Positions 6,783-14,093 of a stretch of DNA of 34,541 bases are shown one piece after another. The notes under the pieces are model-generated. The model saw only the letters and a program-made list of their open reading frames with translations. It searched no databases and was not told the origin of the DNA. The stretch lies in the NCBI GenBank assembly GCA_002067315.1, contig MVRA01000218.1, forward strand, positions 1 to 34,541. Direction: 5' to 3'. Source of the DNA: Methanocella sp. PtaU1.Bin125. Its GTDB lineage: Archaea; Halobacteriota; Methanocellia; Methanocellales; Methanocellaceae. The translations under genes and the position numbers were made by a program. Position 1 is the stretch's first letter. The number at the start of each line of letters is the position of its first letter.

Positions 6783-8244
6783 GGACGGCCGCAAGTTCCG
6801 GGTGATGGCGGCAAAAAAGCAGGTGCGGACCGACCGGACGCTGCACGTCGTTTTCCCGGAGGAGAGCTTCCGGAATATGACCGCGTCGTTCGATGACGAC
6901 GAGAAACGCGGTCGCGAAGGATACGCGGTCGCGATCTGCGGCCAGAAAGCCGGGGCAGATAAACGGTCCGTTACATACATGGCCCGGAGCATCGACATTC
7001 CCGGGAAGGGCGATCTCATCAGCCAGTCGAGCGTGAGCGTTACGCCGTCCGGGGACTTCATGGAATCGGTCCTCGCGGCAGCGGCCCGGCGCCAGGGCAT
7101 CGTGCTCGAGATCCACACGCACCCGGGGTCAGCCGACCCGGTCTTTTCGTCGGTCGATATCGACCACGGCCTGGACAACGGCCGGTTCCTGCGGTCCTGC
7201 CACACCCGTTTCTGCATGATGGTGATCGGCGCCGAGGGCTTCTCGGTCATGGAGTATAACGGCGAAAGCGACAGCCTGCAATTGCCGCGGGCGGCAGCTA
7301 TTTCGCTGATGGGGCGCCAGGGCTTGAGGCAGATACTGCCGGCCGCGGAGACGCTATGCGACGGGCCTTCGCCCGAGGCGGTGGACCGGCAGGTGCGAAT
7401 CTGGGGCGCCCGGTGCCAGCGCAGGATAGAAGCGACCATCGCAGGCATCGTCGGCCTCGGGGGCACCGGCGCCGCACTCCTGCAAATGCTGGCCCTGATA
7501 GGCGTGAAAAAGTTCGTCCTCTGCGACCCGGACGACATCGAGCCGTCGAACCTCAGCCGGCTGCCTTACGCCTGCGCCACGGACGCGGGCAAGAAGAAAA
7601 CCCGGGCCGCCGCCGGCTATCTCAGGAAGACCGCCCGGGATGTCGAGGTCGAAACCGTCAACGACCGCGTCCAGGACGCGAAGGAGGCGCTCCGGGCATG
7701 CGACGTGCTGTTCGGCTGCGTCGACAACGACGGCGCCCGGCTGTCGATGAACGAGGTGGCGCTCAAGTATTTTATCCCATACATCGACACCGGCACGGAG
7801 ATTTTTGTGGAGAACGGGAAGGTCCGTGATATGGGCGGACAGGTACGCATCGTGGTCCCGTCGGTCACGGGATGCCTGGAATGTGCGGGCGCCATCGATC
7901 GCACGGAGGCGGCCGCAAGCCTGGTCTCCGGCGAAGAGCACGCGGTGCGCGAGGCGGCAGGATACGTCCGGGGCACAGCAGATACCCCGGCGCCCGCGGT
8001 GATCACGCTGAACACGATCATCGCCTCGATGGCCGCCCAGGAGTTCGTGGACATGATCGCCTGCCGGGACCGCGAGAACGCGCCGAACTACCTGCTATAC
8101 GACGCCACCCGACCGCAAATCGAGCGATTTTTATTCGAGCGCAGCCCGGACTGCCCTATGTGCGGCCGCGACGGCATTCTGGGGGCGGGGGACCCGAAGC
8201 GGCACGGCCGGCCGGGCGTTAAAAAAATCAGGTCCCCGGGCTAA
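6775..8244 (+). CDS. JAMM deubiquitinase-like protease fused to E1/ThiF-type adenylyltransferase
   Basis: 489 residues. The N-terminal half is a JAB/MPN metalloprotease: HTHP at 114-117 followed by S125-x-x-D128, the zinc ligands and active-site residues of JAMM enzymes. The C-terminal half is an E1-like adenylating domain: DRQVRIWG (204-211), nucleotide-binding GLGGTG (227-232), DPDDIEPSNLSR (251-262), and two zinc-binding pairs CLEC (367-370) and CPMC (460-463). E1 enzymes adenylate the C-terminus of a ubiquitin-like protein; JAMM proteases cut isopeptide or linear fusions. With the overlapping Ub-E2 gene this makes a compact two-gene set of Ub, E2, protease and E1. No separate E1 catalytic cysteine is evident to me outside the zinc pairs. 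All core motifs are intact. Confidence 0.85.
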   Translation: MREDGRKFRVMAAKKQVRTDRTLHVVFPEESFRNMTASFDDDEKRGREGYAVAICGQKAGADKRSVTYMARSIDIPGKGDLISQSSVSVTPSGDFMESVLAAAARRQGIVLEIHTHPGSADPVFSSVDIDHGLDNGRFLRSCHTRFCMMVIGAEGFSVMEYNGESDSLQLPRAAAISLMGRQGLRQILPAAETLCDGPSPEAVDRQVRIWGARCQRRIEATIAGIVGLGGTGAALLQMLALIGVKKFVLCDPDDIEPSNLSRLPYACATDAGKKKTRAAAGYLRKTARDVEVETVNDRVQDAKEALRACDVLFGCVDNDGARLSMNEVALKYFIPYIDTGTEIFVENGKVRDMGGQVRIVVPSVTGCLECAGAIDRTEAAASLVSGEEHAVREAAGYVRGTADTPAPAVITLNTIIASMAAQEFVDMIACRDRENAPNYLLYDATRPQIERFLFERSPDCPMCGRDGILGAGDPKRHGRPGVKKIRSPG

Positions 8245-8253
8245 AAGATTATA

Positions 8254-8276
8254 ATACTTCAGCATGGCTAAAGTAT
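8254..8276. promoter_or_regulatory. palindromic operator candidate at DUF5788 promoter
   Basis: The arms ATACTTCAGC (8254-8263) and GCTAAAGTAT (8267-8276) are inverted repeats with one mismatch and a three-base spacer. They overlap the end of a TATA box (ATTATAATA, 8249-8257) and lie 12 bases before the ATG at 8288. There is no T-run, so a terminator is less likely than a repressor site. Confidence 0.45.
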
Positions 8277-8287
8277 AGCGTGATCTG

Positions 8288-8752
8288 ATGCCGGAGGATG
8301 CCAGACTGTCGAAGCGGGCGCGAGAGGACTACCTGATCAGGCTGGAAAAAGAGTTCGCGTTCGCCGGGGCAAGCATTCCCGAACACGTTACGATCGACGG
8401 CGAGGACATACGCCTGCGGGCCTTTGTTTTCGAGATTATGAAGAAGAAAGGCGGCCTTACGGACGACGAGCAGGCCCAGGTCGACCGCGTGGCGGCGCTC
8501 GTGCGACGGAAGCGCAGCGCCATCGTCAGGGAGATCTCTTCGGCGGATATATCCGCAAACGAGGCTGAAAATCTCTACAGGACCGCCATCGGGCTGGGCC
8601 GGGCGCTGGACACGCTGGGCAGGGCCCACGAGCCCCGGTCGTCGGTGCAGGACGAGGCCAGGAAAGCGAAAATTGAGGACGGGCGGCGCTGGCTGGGCCT
8701 GGTCCGGCGCATCTACACGAAAGAGAGAAGGGACAGGGACGGGTTCCAATGA
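8288..8752 (+). CDS. DUF5788-like archaeal protein
   Basis: 154 residues, highly charged and helical, no membrane segment. The N-terminal part (RLEKEFAFAGASIPEHVTIDGEDIRLRAFVFEI) resembles the archaeal DUF5788 family as I remember it; function unknown. It has its own TATA box and palindrome after the E1 stop, so it is probably a separate unit from the Ub-like cassette. The last four bases overlap the next gene (ATGA), so it is coupled to the YkgJ-type protein. The ATG lacks a strong ribosome-binding site and may be read from a short leader. Confidence 0.6.
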   Translation: MPEDARLSKRAREDYLIRLEKEFAFAGASIPEHVTIDGEDIRLRAFVFEIMKKKGGLTDDEQAQVDRVAALVRRKRSAIVREISSADISANEAENLYRTAIGLGRALDTLGRAHEPRSSVQDEARKAKIEDGRRWLGLVRRIYTKERRDRDGFQ

Positions 8753-9105
8753 GCGGAAAAAAGCGAGCGGGAAGCTGCCGGCAATGCGGCAACTGCTGCC
8801 GGGACTTCATCATCGACGTGCGCATCGGCGACGTGACCGACTTCGAGTTCACCGACTACCTGCAGTGGATCAATTGCCACGAGAACGTGCGGGCGGACAT
8901 TAAGAATTTCAAGCGCCGCGAGGTCGAGCTGCTGATCAAGACGCCGTGTAAGTACCTGGTGGACAACGGCGACGGGAAGTTCTCCTGTGCCATCCAGGAC
9001 TCGAAACCCGAAATATGTAAGCGCTACCCGGAAGAGGACTATGACGACGAGATCAGCCGCAAATGCGGCTTCAGGTTCGTCGATGTGCCCGAGCGCCGGG
9101 ACTAA
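8749..9105 (+). CDS. YkgJ-family cysteine cluster protein
   Basis: 118 residues. The metal-binding cysteine pattern is CRQCGNCC near the N-terminus, TPCKYL in the middle, then FSCAIQDSKPEICKRYP and a final CGF. This is the YkgJ/UPF0153 pattern, thought to bind zinc or an iron-sulfur cluster; the biochemical role is not established. The start overlaps the end of the DUF5788-like gene by four bases, the usual sign of one transcript. Confidence 0.8.
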   Translation: MSGKKRAGSCRQCGNCCRDFIIDVRIGDVTDFEFTDYLQWINCHENVRADIKNFKRREVELLIKTPCKYLVDNGDGKFSCAIQDSKPEICKRYPEEDYDDEISRKCGFRFVDVPERRD

Positions 9106-9110
9106 AAATA

Positions 9111-9118
9111 TTTATAAG
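9111..9118 (+). promoter_or_regulatory. TATA box of aIF1 gene
   Basis: TTTATAAG, 35 bases before the ATG, right after the YkgJ stop; it gives aIF1 its own promoter. Confidence 0.55.
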
Positions 9119-9152
9119 GACATAATTCATAGATACCATTCGAGAGCACAAT

Positions 9153-9458
9153 ATGGAAATTTGCAATAAATGTGGACTACCGTCCGATATCTGTATCTGT
9201 GAAGACCTTGCAAAAGAGACACAAAAAATCATCATAACGACTAACACGCGGCGGTTCAAGAAGCTGACCACCGTGATCGATGGCATCGATTCGAAAACGA
9301 TGAACATCAAAGAGCTCGCCCAGAAGCTGAAGACCAAGTTCGCGTGCGGCGGCACCATCAAGGAGGGCCGCATCGAACTGCAGGGCGACCATAAAGAAGC
9401 AGTCAAGAACCTGCTGATCAGCTACGGGTTCTCCCGGGACCTGATCGAAGTCAGGTAA
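9153..9458 (+). CDS. translation initiation factor aIF1 / SUI1 (YciH-like)
   Basis: 101 residues, the standard size for archaeal aIF1. It has an N-terminal zinc knuckle (CNKCGLPSDICIC) and the SUI1 core with RRFKKLTTVIDGID, ELAQKLKTKFACGGT and IELQGDHKEAVKNLL. aIF1 acts on the small ribosomal subunit to promote correct start-codon choice. A possible hairpin after the gene (paired ATGCC/GGCAT and GGTAA/TTACC between about 9518 and 9563, followed by T-rich sequence) may end the transcript. Confidence 0.92.
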   Translation: MEICNKCGLPSDICICEDLAKETQKIIITTNTRRFKKLTTVIDGIDSKTMNIKELAQKLKTKFACGGTIKEGRIELQGDHKEAVKNLLISYGFSRDLIEVR

Positions 9459-9693
9459 AGCTATATTTTAAGCCCGCAATCGCCATGTAGATAGGCTATG
9501 CCAGCTACGGCTGTCGATGATGCCGGTTCAGGGTAACGATTCTTTACCGTTTCGGGGCATTTTCGTCTTTTTCGCAGGTAATGTTCAATTCCATAAGTCA
9601 TCTAACATCATTTGATACTGGTCTGAGCGTTGAACGCGTATGGGTAAATCGTCTGCGCACAACCGGTTTTTATCTGGGTGTTGAGGTGTAGAG

Positions 9694-9936
9694 ATGGCAG
9701 GTAAGGACAGAGGTGACATGACCGTCAGGGAGGCGGGCCACAAGGGTGGCGAGACCACCCGGGAACGGTACGGGGAGGGCTTTTACGAGGAGATCGGCAA
9801 GAAGGGCGGCAAACGCGGCGGCGAGACGACCAAAGAGCGCTACGGCGGCAGCTTTTACGAGGACATCGGCCACAGGGGAGGGCAGAAAGTAAAAGAGCTG
9901 ATCGAGCGCGGCAAGAGCTCGCGGCAGCGAAAATAA
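9694..9936 (+). CDS. KGG-repeat stress protein
   Basis: 80 residues, very hydrophilic, Gly/Lys/Glu-rich, with repeated units of the form [HK]KGG.TT[RK][EQ]RYG.[GS]FYE[ED]IG, recognised as the KGG motif found in GsiB/plant Em-like (LEA-type) desiccation and starvation proteins. Two full units are present. GAGGTG lies upstream of the ATG. It is a close paralogue of the gene at 10184; each has its own upstream region, so they are a tandem duplication rather than one operon. Likely disordered and protective; precise role unknown. Confidence 0.8.
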   Translation: MAGKDRGDMTVREAGHKGGETTRERYGEGFYEEIGKKGGKRGGETTKERYGGSFYEDIGHRGGQKVKELIERGKSSRQRK

Positions 9937-10088
9937 CAGCCCTTTCGCCCCGGGAGCCATAAGACGACCGTTGCCGGTCATGCGACGGGAAATTTTAGCG
10001 TCATATGCTCCGGGACGACATATTATCTGTTTTGGGGCTTGTACAGGTTACCTGGCGGCTGTTTTTACGGTACAGATGCAATAAATCT

Positions 10089-10114
10089 GCCCGCGGGCAA
10101 TTTTAAACGCGTTT
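10089..10114. promoter_or_regulatory. two palindromes upstream of second KGG gene
   Basis: GCCCGCGGGC (10089-10098) and AAACGCGTTT (10105-10114) are each self-complementary and sit about 70-95 bases before the gene start, upstream of an AT-rich promoter region. Candidate regulatory sites only. Confidence 0.25.
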
Positions 10115-10183
10115 TAACCGGGCAAAATTAAAAAAGAATAAAATTTTAGGGATTATATGGCATAGAGTGGGGTGTTTTTAGAT

Positions 10184-10465
10184 ATGGCTGAGAAAAAGGC
10201 AGAAATGACTGTACGAGAGGCCGGACACAAAGGTGGCTCCACGACGAAACAGCGCTACGGCGAAGGTTTCTACGAGGAGATCGGCAAGAAGGGCGGCAAG
10301 ATCGGCGGCAAGAAGGGAGGTACCACGACCAAGCAGCGCTACGGCGAGGGCTTCTACGAGCAGATCGGCCGGAAAGGCGGGCAGAAGGTCCGAGAGCTGA
10401 TCGAGCGCGGCAAGGCGGCGTCCGAACCGCGCAGTACCAGTCGCAGCACAAGCCGCAAGAAATAA
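10184..10465 (+). CDS. KGG-repeat stress protein, second copy
   Basis: 93 residues from ATG 10184 (MAEKKAEMTVREAGHKGG); an upstream in-frame ATG at 10172 would add four residues. It has the same repeat architecture as the protein at 9694, plus an extra KGGKIGGKKGG block and a Ser/Arg tail. The shared MTVREAGHKGG start and (V)K/RELIERGK end show recent common origin. An AT-rich promoter (about 10128-10160) precedes it. T-rich sequence after the stop (10495-10502) may terminate. Confidence 0.8.
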   Translation: MAEKKAEMTVREAGHKGGSTTKQRYGEGFYEEIGKKGGKIGGKKGGTTTKQRYGEGFYEQIGRKGGQKVRELIERGKAASEPRSTSRSTSRKK

Positions 10466-10547
10466 AAACCCTGTAAAAACGGTTCCCAACCTAATATTTT
10501 TTAGAGATCGGACACGGAAGGCGCAGAGGGCACACAAGACACAATGT

Positions 10548-11756
10548 TTAGTTCTCGTACGCTTTCCGCAGCATGATGGGCACGATGATCGACAGGGTCA
10601 GGACGACTAGCGCCAGTACAGAATAGAGCTTGGTGTCGATGATCGGCGCGCCGTCGTACATCATGGTGAGCCCGATCTGCCCGATGACCAGCGTGTACTC
10701 GCCCATCGGCATCATGGTCAGGGCCATCTTGTGGATTTCCTTCGGCTTGTACTCGCCGATGATAGTGGTCGTGACCCATGTGGCCAGGTATTTGCTGGCC
10801 ATCACTGCCATCAATACCCCGAGGAAGAGGACCACGTCGATGGGAATGCTGACCAGCACCAGGTCGACGGGCGCCGAGGAGAATATCTCGAACGCGTTGA
10901 TACGGACGCCCGTGTAGACGAAGAAGAGGGGAATAAAGAACCCCTCGCTGATCGCCTCGATCTTCGGGGTGATCACTTTATAGGATAACTGTGACCGGGC
11001 CAGGATCGTGCCGGCCAGGAACGCGCCGGAGACCGAGGCCAGGTTCACGCTCTGGCCGAGCCACGCGACGAAGAACATCAGGATGAGCGAAAACGCGATG
11101 ATCGGCTGCTCGTCCCGGGACTTTCGCGCGAACGCGATCAGCCGGTCCGTGATGGTACGGCCGAAGCTCACCACGAAGATGATGAAGCCCAGGACGCCCA
11201 GCAGGAGCACGAAGGCCATGCGCACGTCGATCGTCGTGAAGAGGAAGGACGTGAACAGCGCGAGCCCGAGTATCGCGTAGATGTCGTCGATCACGCCCGC
11301 CGCCATGACCGTCTTGAAGACCTTGCTGTGCCGGTCGCCGAAGCCGCTCAGGACCATGAAGCCGATCGCGGTCGATGTGGAGATGAAAGAGACGCCGACC
11401 AGCAGGGCCGAGTTGACAGAAAACCCGAGCATCGCCGTGATAACGGCCGTCGTCGCGAAGGCCAGCGTGCCGCCGCATAGCGAGATCAGCGTCGCCTTAT
11501 AGACCGTCTCGCCCATGACCTTTTCGAGGTCTATCGACAGGCCCATCAGGAACATCATGAACAGGATGCCGATGTCCGTGAGCATCTGCATGCTGTCGTT
11601 CAGCCGGACGAAGTCCAGCACCATCGGGCCCAGGAGGATGCCGGCCGTCATCTGGCCGATCAGCGGCGAAAAGCCGAGCCGGCCCACCAGGTCTCCCAGC
11701 AGCTTTCCGAGCAAAAGCATGACCAGCAGCACTATGAGTAAGGTCGCGTCCAGCAA
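10548..11756 (-). CDS. CPA2-family cation:proton antiporter
   Basis: 402 residues, about 12 membrane helices. The paired aspartates D157-D158 in AAGVIDDIYAILG are the ion-binding signature of electrogenic CPA2 antiporters (NapA/KefB-type membrane domain), and the N-terminal GFSPLIGQMTAGILLGP is the family's conserved early helix. There is no C-terminal nucleotide-binding RCK/TrkA domain, so regulation by NAD(H) is not expected. The start is TTG (11754-11756) with a GGGGGATGA-like Shine-Dalgarno about four bases ahead and TATA-like sequences near 11783 and 11800. It exchanges Na+ or K+ for H+ across the membrane; the ion cannot be told. Confidence 0.88.
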   Translation of the reverse strand: MLDATLLIVLLVMLLLGKLLGDLVGRLGFSPLIGQMTAGILLGPMVLDFVRLNDSMQMLTDIGILFMMFLMGLSIDLEKVMGETVYKATLISLCGGTLAFATTAVITAMLGFSVNSALLVGVSFISTSTAIGFMVLSGFGDRHSKVFKTVMAAGVIDDIYAILGLALFTSFLFTTIDVRMAFVLLLGVLGFIIFVVSFGRTITDRLIAFARKSRDEQPIIAFSLILMFFVAWLGQSVNLASVSGAFLAGTILARSQLSYKVITPKIEAISEGFFIPLFFVYTGVRINAFEIFSSAPVDLVLVSIPIDVVLFLGVLMAVMASKYLATWVTTTIIGEYKPKEIHKMALTMMPMGEYTLVIGQIGLTMMYDGAPIIDTKLYSVLALVVLTLSIIVPIMLRKAYEN

Positions 11757-11810
11757 TCAGTCATCCCCCGGGAAACGGTTGTATAAAAAGCTTGTTTGTA
11801 TTTATACTTG

Positions 11811-12608
11811 TCACTGTAGAGACCGGAAGACGCCCTTGAGCTTCAGCGCGTCTTCCTCCAGCAGCGGCGACTCGCAGATGACGGTCGCGTCGCGTCTGCA
11901 GGCGGTCAATGTACGGGCGAACAGTCCGATGTCCGGCCCGCCAGAGCCAAAGGGCACATGCCGGACCTCCCGGGAGTTCTTGTACTCGATGCCCGAGAAG
12001 TGAATGTGAAGCGGGCCCGTTTTCACGGCCATGATCTTATCGAAGATCGCCTCGAAGTCCTCACGCGTCTTCAGGCCGCCATCCGTCCTCGCGTAGAGAT
12101 GGGCGAAGTCGACGACCACATCCGTGCCCGGCACCTTGCGGACGACGTCCAGCACGTCGTCCAGGCTGCCGAACTCGCCCAGGTCCCCCATGGTCTCGAT
12201 CCCCAGGGGCACGGTGATCTTCTCCTTTTTCAGCGCCTTCACGAGCTCGCGGAAGCTCTCCCGGACCACGTCGGGCTGTTCTTCTCTCGCCGCGTGTATC
12301 GTGACCATCGTGGCGCCCAAAGCGGCCGCTACCCGGGCCGACTTCATGATCCAGTCCTTGCTCTTTTGCCGGGTCTGCTCGCTCTTGCTGGCCAGGTTCA
12401 CGTAATAAGGCGCGTGCACCGACAGGCTGACATCTTCTTTCTTTGCCACGGCCGCGCCGGCCCTGGCCGCCTCTTCGGTCATGTACACGTTACGGCCGAA
12501 CTGCACTTCCATGGCGTCGAGCCCCAGCTCACGCAGCTTGATGATGCCCGCCTCCGTGCCCTTGCCTTTGGCGCTGTGCGGGATGCCCGCGATGCCGATC
12601 CTGATCAT
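11811..12608 (-). CDS. endonuclease IV-like / AP-endonuclease-2 family TIM-barrel protein
   Basis: 265 residues from ATG 12606-12608 (MIRIGIAGIPHSAKGKGTEAG). Metal-ligand positions typical of the family are visible: VHAPYYVNL, TIHAARE, GIETMGD, VVDFAHLYAR, LHIHFSG and CESP. The family covers endonuclease IV and xylose-isomerase-like sugar isomerases; the HAPYYVNL segment favours the Nfo type. Upstream in-frame codons (to 12704) are arginine/proline-rich and unlikely to be translated. It starts 108 bases after the ABC ATPase stop on the same strand and may be read with it. Role in base-excision repair is likely but not certain. Confidence 0.8.
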   Translation of the reverse strand: MIRIGIAGIPHSAKGKGTEAGIIKLRELGLDAMEVQFGRNVYMTEEAARAGAAVAKKEDVSLSVHAPYYVNLASKSEQTRQKSKDWIMKSARVAAALGATMVTIHAAREEQPDVVRESFRELVKALKKEKITVPLGIETMGDLGEFGSLDDVLDVVRKVPGTDVVVDFAHLYARTDGGLKTREDFEAIFDKIMAVKTGPLHIHFSGIEYKNSREVRHVPFGSGGPDIGLFARTLTACRRDATVICESPLLEEDALKLKGVFRSLQ

Positions 12609-12716
12609 CCTGGATACCGCGGGACTATAGGACGGGCGACGAGAAAAAACCAGCGGACGCACCGGGTCAGTACCGGCCCCGGGCTGTGGCTCGCGCGCGG
12701 GCACATCCCCGAGTTT

Positions 12717-14093
12717 TTACAACGACGCGAGCCGGGCGACGGCCTCGTCGACGCTGCCGGCGGCGATGGCGCCCTCCGCTTTGAGCTTATCGAGCATTTC
12801 CGTGGCCCTGCCGTCGGTGAAGTCGCGTTTTTCCGCGCTCTCGACGAGGATGACAGGCTTGCTGCCGGCCAGCGACGTCACCGCTTCGAGGTTCTGCAGG
12901 TTGCCCCAGCCGAAGGGCACGTCGCTGATCATCACGATATCTGCCGCTTTCATGGATTCGAGGTTCTGGGCCGAGGCCTCCGGCGTGATGGGCGAGAACG
13001 GCGCTTCGCTGATCGTCTTGATCTTCAGCTCGCCCGCCGTCTCGTAGTCCGAGTCCAGTACGTTCAGCACGCCGGCCGTGACCGCGTAGCCCCGCGAAAC
13101 CAGCGCGTACATCAGCCGGGCCCCGGTGCCTGCGCCGGAGACGAGATGGACTTTCCTGCCCTCGCACTTGTGAGCCTCCAGCGACACGGGATTCATCAGC
13201 GTGATATAGATCGAGCCGGTCATCGGGTGGCGCCGGACGATCACGTCTGTGTGGAAGGCCTTACGGATATTCTCGCGGGTCAGCACGTCTGCCGGAGAGC
13301 CCGCGGCCTGAATGGCCTTGCCGTTCAGCAGGATGAGCCGGTCGCAGTAGCGGGCCGCGAGGTTGAGATCGTGGATCACGAGGACGACGAGCAGCCCCCG
13401 GTCCTTTTTCAGCCGGCCGACCAGCTCCAGGATCTCGATCTGGTGGTTGATGTCCAGGTGCGACACGGGCTCGTCGAGCAGCAGGATCGACGGCTCCTGG
13501 GTCAGGGCCCGGGCGATGACCACCCGCTGCCGCTCGCCGCCGCTCAGCTCGTTGAACATGCGGTCCCGGAAGCCCCAGGTGCTGGTCAGCTCCATGGACG
13601 CCTGCGCGATCTCGTAGTCCCTTTTGCCCTCGATCGCGAACCGCTTCAGGTGGGGGCTCCGGCCCATGAGCACGATGTCGAGGCAGGTGAAGCTGAAGTC
13701 CGAAGGCGTGTCCTGCGCGACGACCGCCATGTTCCGCGCCAGCTCGCCCTGCGAGAACGACTTCAGGTCCCGGTCCAGGAGCACGATCGAGCCGGAGGAC
13801 GGCTTAATCGTCTTGCTGAGCGCTTTCAGCAGCGTGGACTTGCCCGAGCCGTTCGGGCCGACGATGCCGATGCACTCGCCGCTGCCCGACCGGAGGAACA
13901 CGTTCTCCAGCACCTTCACGTCCCCGTAGCTGCAGGACAGGGCCTGCACGTCAAGCGCCCGATTATCAAGCTGACGCCCTTCAATCGGCGCCCGATTATC
14001 AAGCTGACGCCCTTCAATCGGCGCCCGATTGTCAAGCTGACGCCCTTCAATCGGCGCCCGATTGTCGGGTGCCCGCCCGTCAATCAACGTCAT
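12717..14093 (-). CDS. iron/cobalamin-type ABC transporter ATPase with extra C-terminal domain
   Basis: 458 residues. The ATPase core (about 46-290) has Walker A GPNGSGKST (79-87), the signature LSGGE (183-187) and Walker B ILLLDEP (203-209), and most resembles FecE/BtuD importers of metal chelates. Residues ~305-458 form a second, Rossmann-like domain starting VHLVSGAGTGARLMYALVSRG; such fusions occur in archaeal chelate importers and the function is unknown. The N-terminus holds an 11-residue repeat (NRAPIEGRQLD, three full copies), encoded by 33-base tandem repeats, and is absent from normal ATPases. It overlaps the permease stop by four bases. No substrate-binding protein gene is nearby. 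Confidence 0.88.
   Translation of the reverse strand: MTLIDGRAPDNRAPIEGRQLDNRAPIEGRQLDNRAPIEGRQLDNRALDVQALSCSYGDVKVLENVFLRSGSGECIGIVGPNGSGKSTLLKALSKTIKPSSGSIVLLDRDLKSFSQGELARNMAVVAQDTPSDFSFTCLDIVLMGRSPHLKRFAIEGKRDYEIAQASMELTSTWGFRDRMFNELSGGERQRVVIARALTQEPSILLLDEPVSHLDINHQIEILELVGRLKKDRGLLVVLVIHDLNLAARYCDRLILLNGKAIQAAGSPADVLTRENIRKAFHTDVIVRRHPMTGSIYITLMNPVSLEAHKCEGRKVHLVSGAGTGARLMYALVSRGYAVTAGVLNVLDSDYETAGELKIKTISEAPFSPITPEASAQNLESMKAADIVMISDVPFGWGNLQNLEAVTSLAGSKPVILVESAEKRDFTDGRATEMLDKLKAEGAIAAGSVDEAVARLASL
13956..14087. repeat. 33-bp coding tandem repeat, about 4 units
   Basis: Units begin at 13956, 13989 and 14022, nearly identical (one A/G difference), with a degenerate fourth at 14055-14087. 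The period is 33 bases, a whole number of codons, so the ATPase frame is kept and 11 residues are repeated. Confidence 0.9.

Noticed and set aside
6513-7538. 341-codon minus-strand open frame
   Set aside because: Antisense to the Ub-E2 and JAMM-E1 genes, which have complete motifs and overlapping start/stop.
13956-14087. possible CRISPR array
   Set aside because: The 33-base units are contiguous with no spacers and keep a protein frame; this is a coding tandem repeat.
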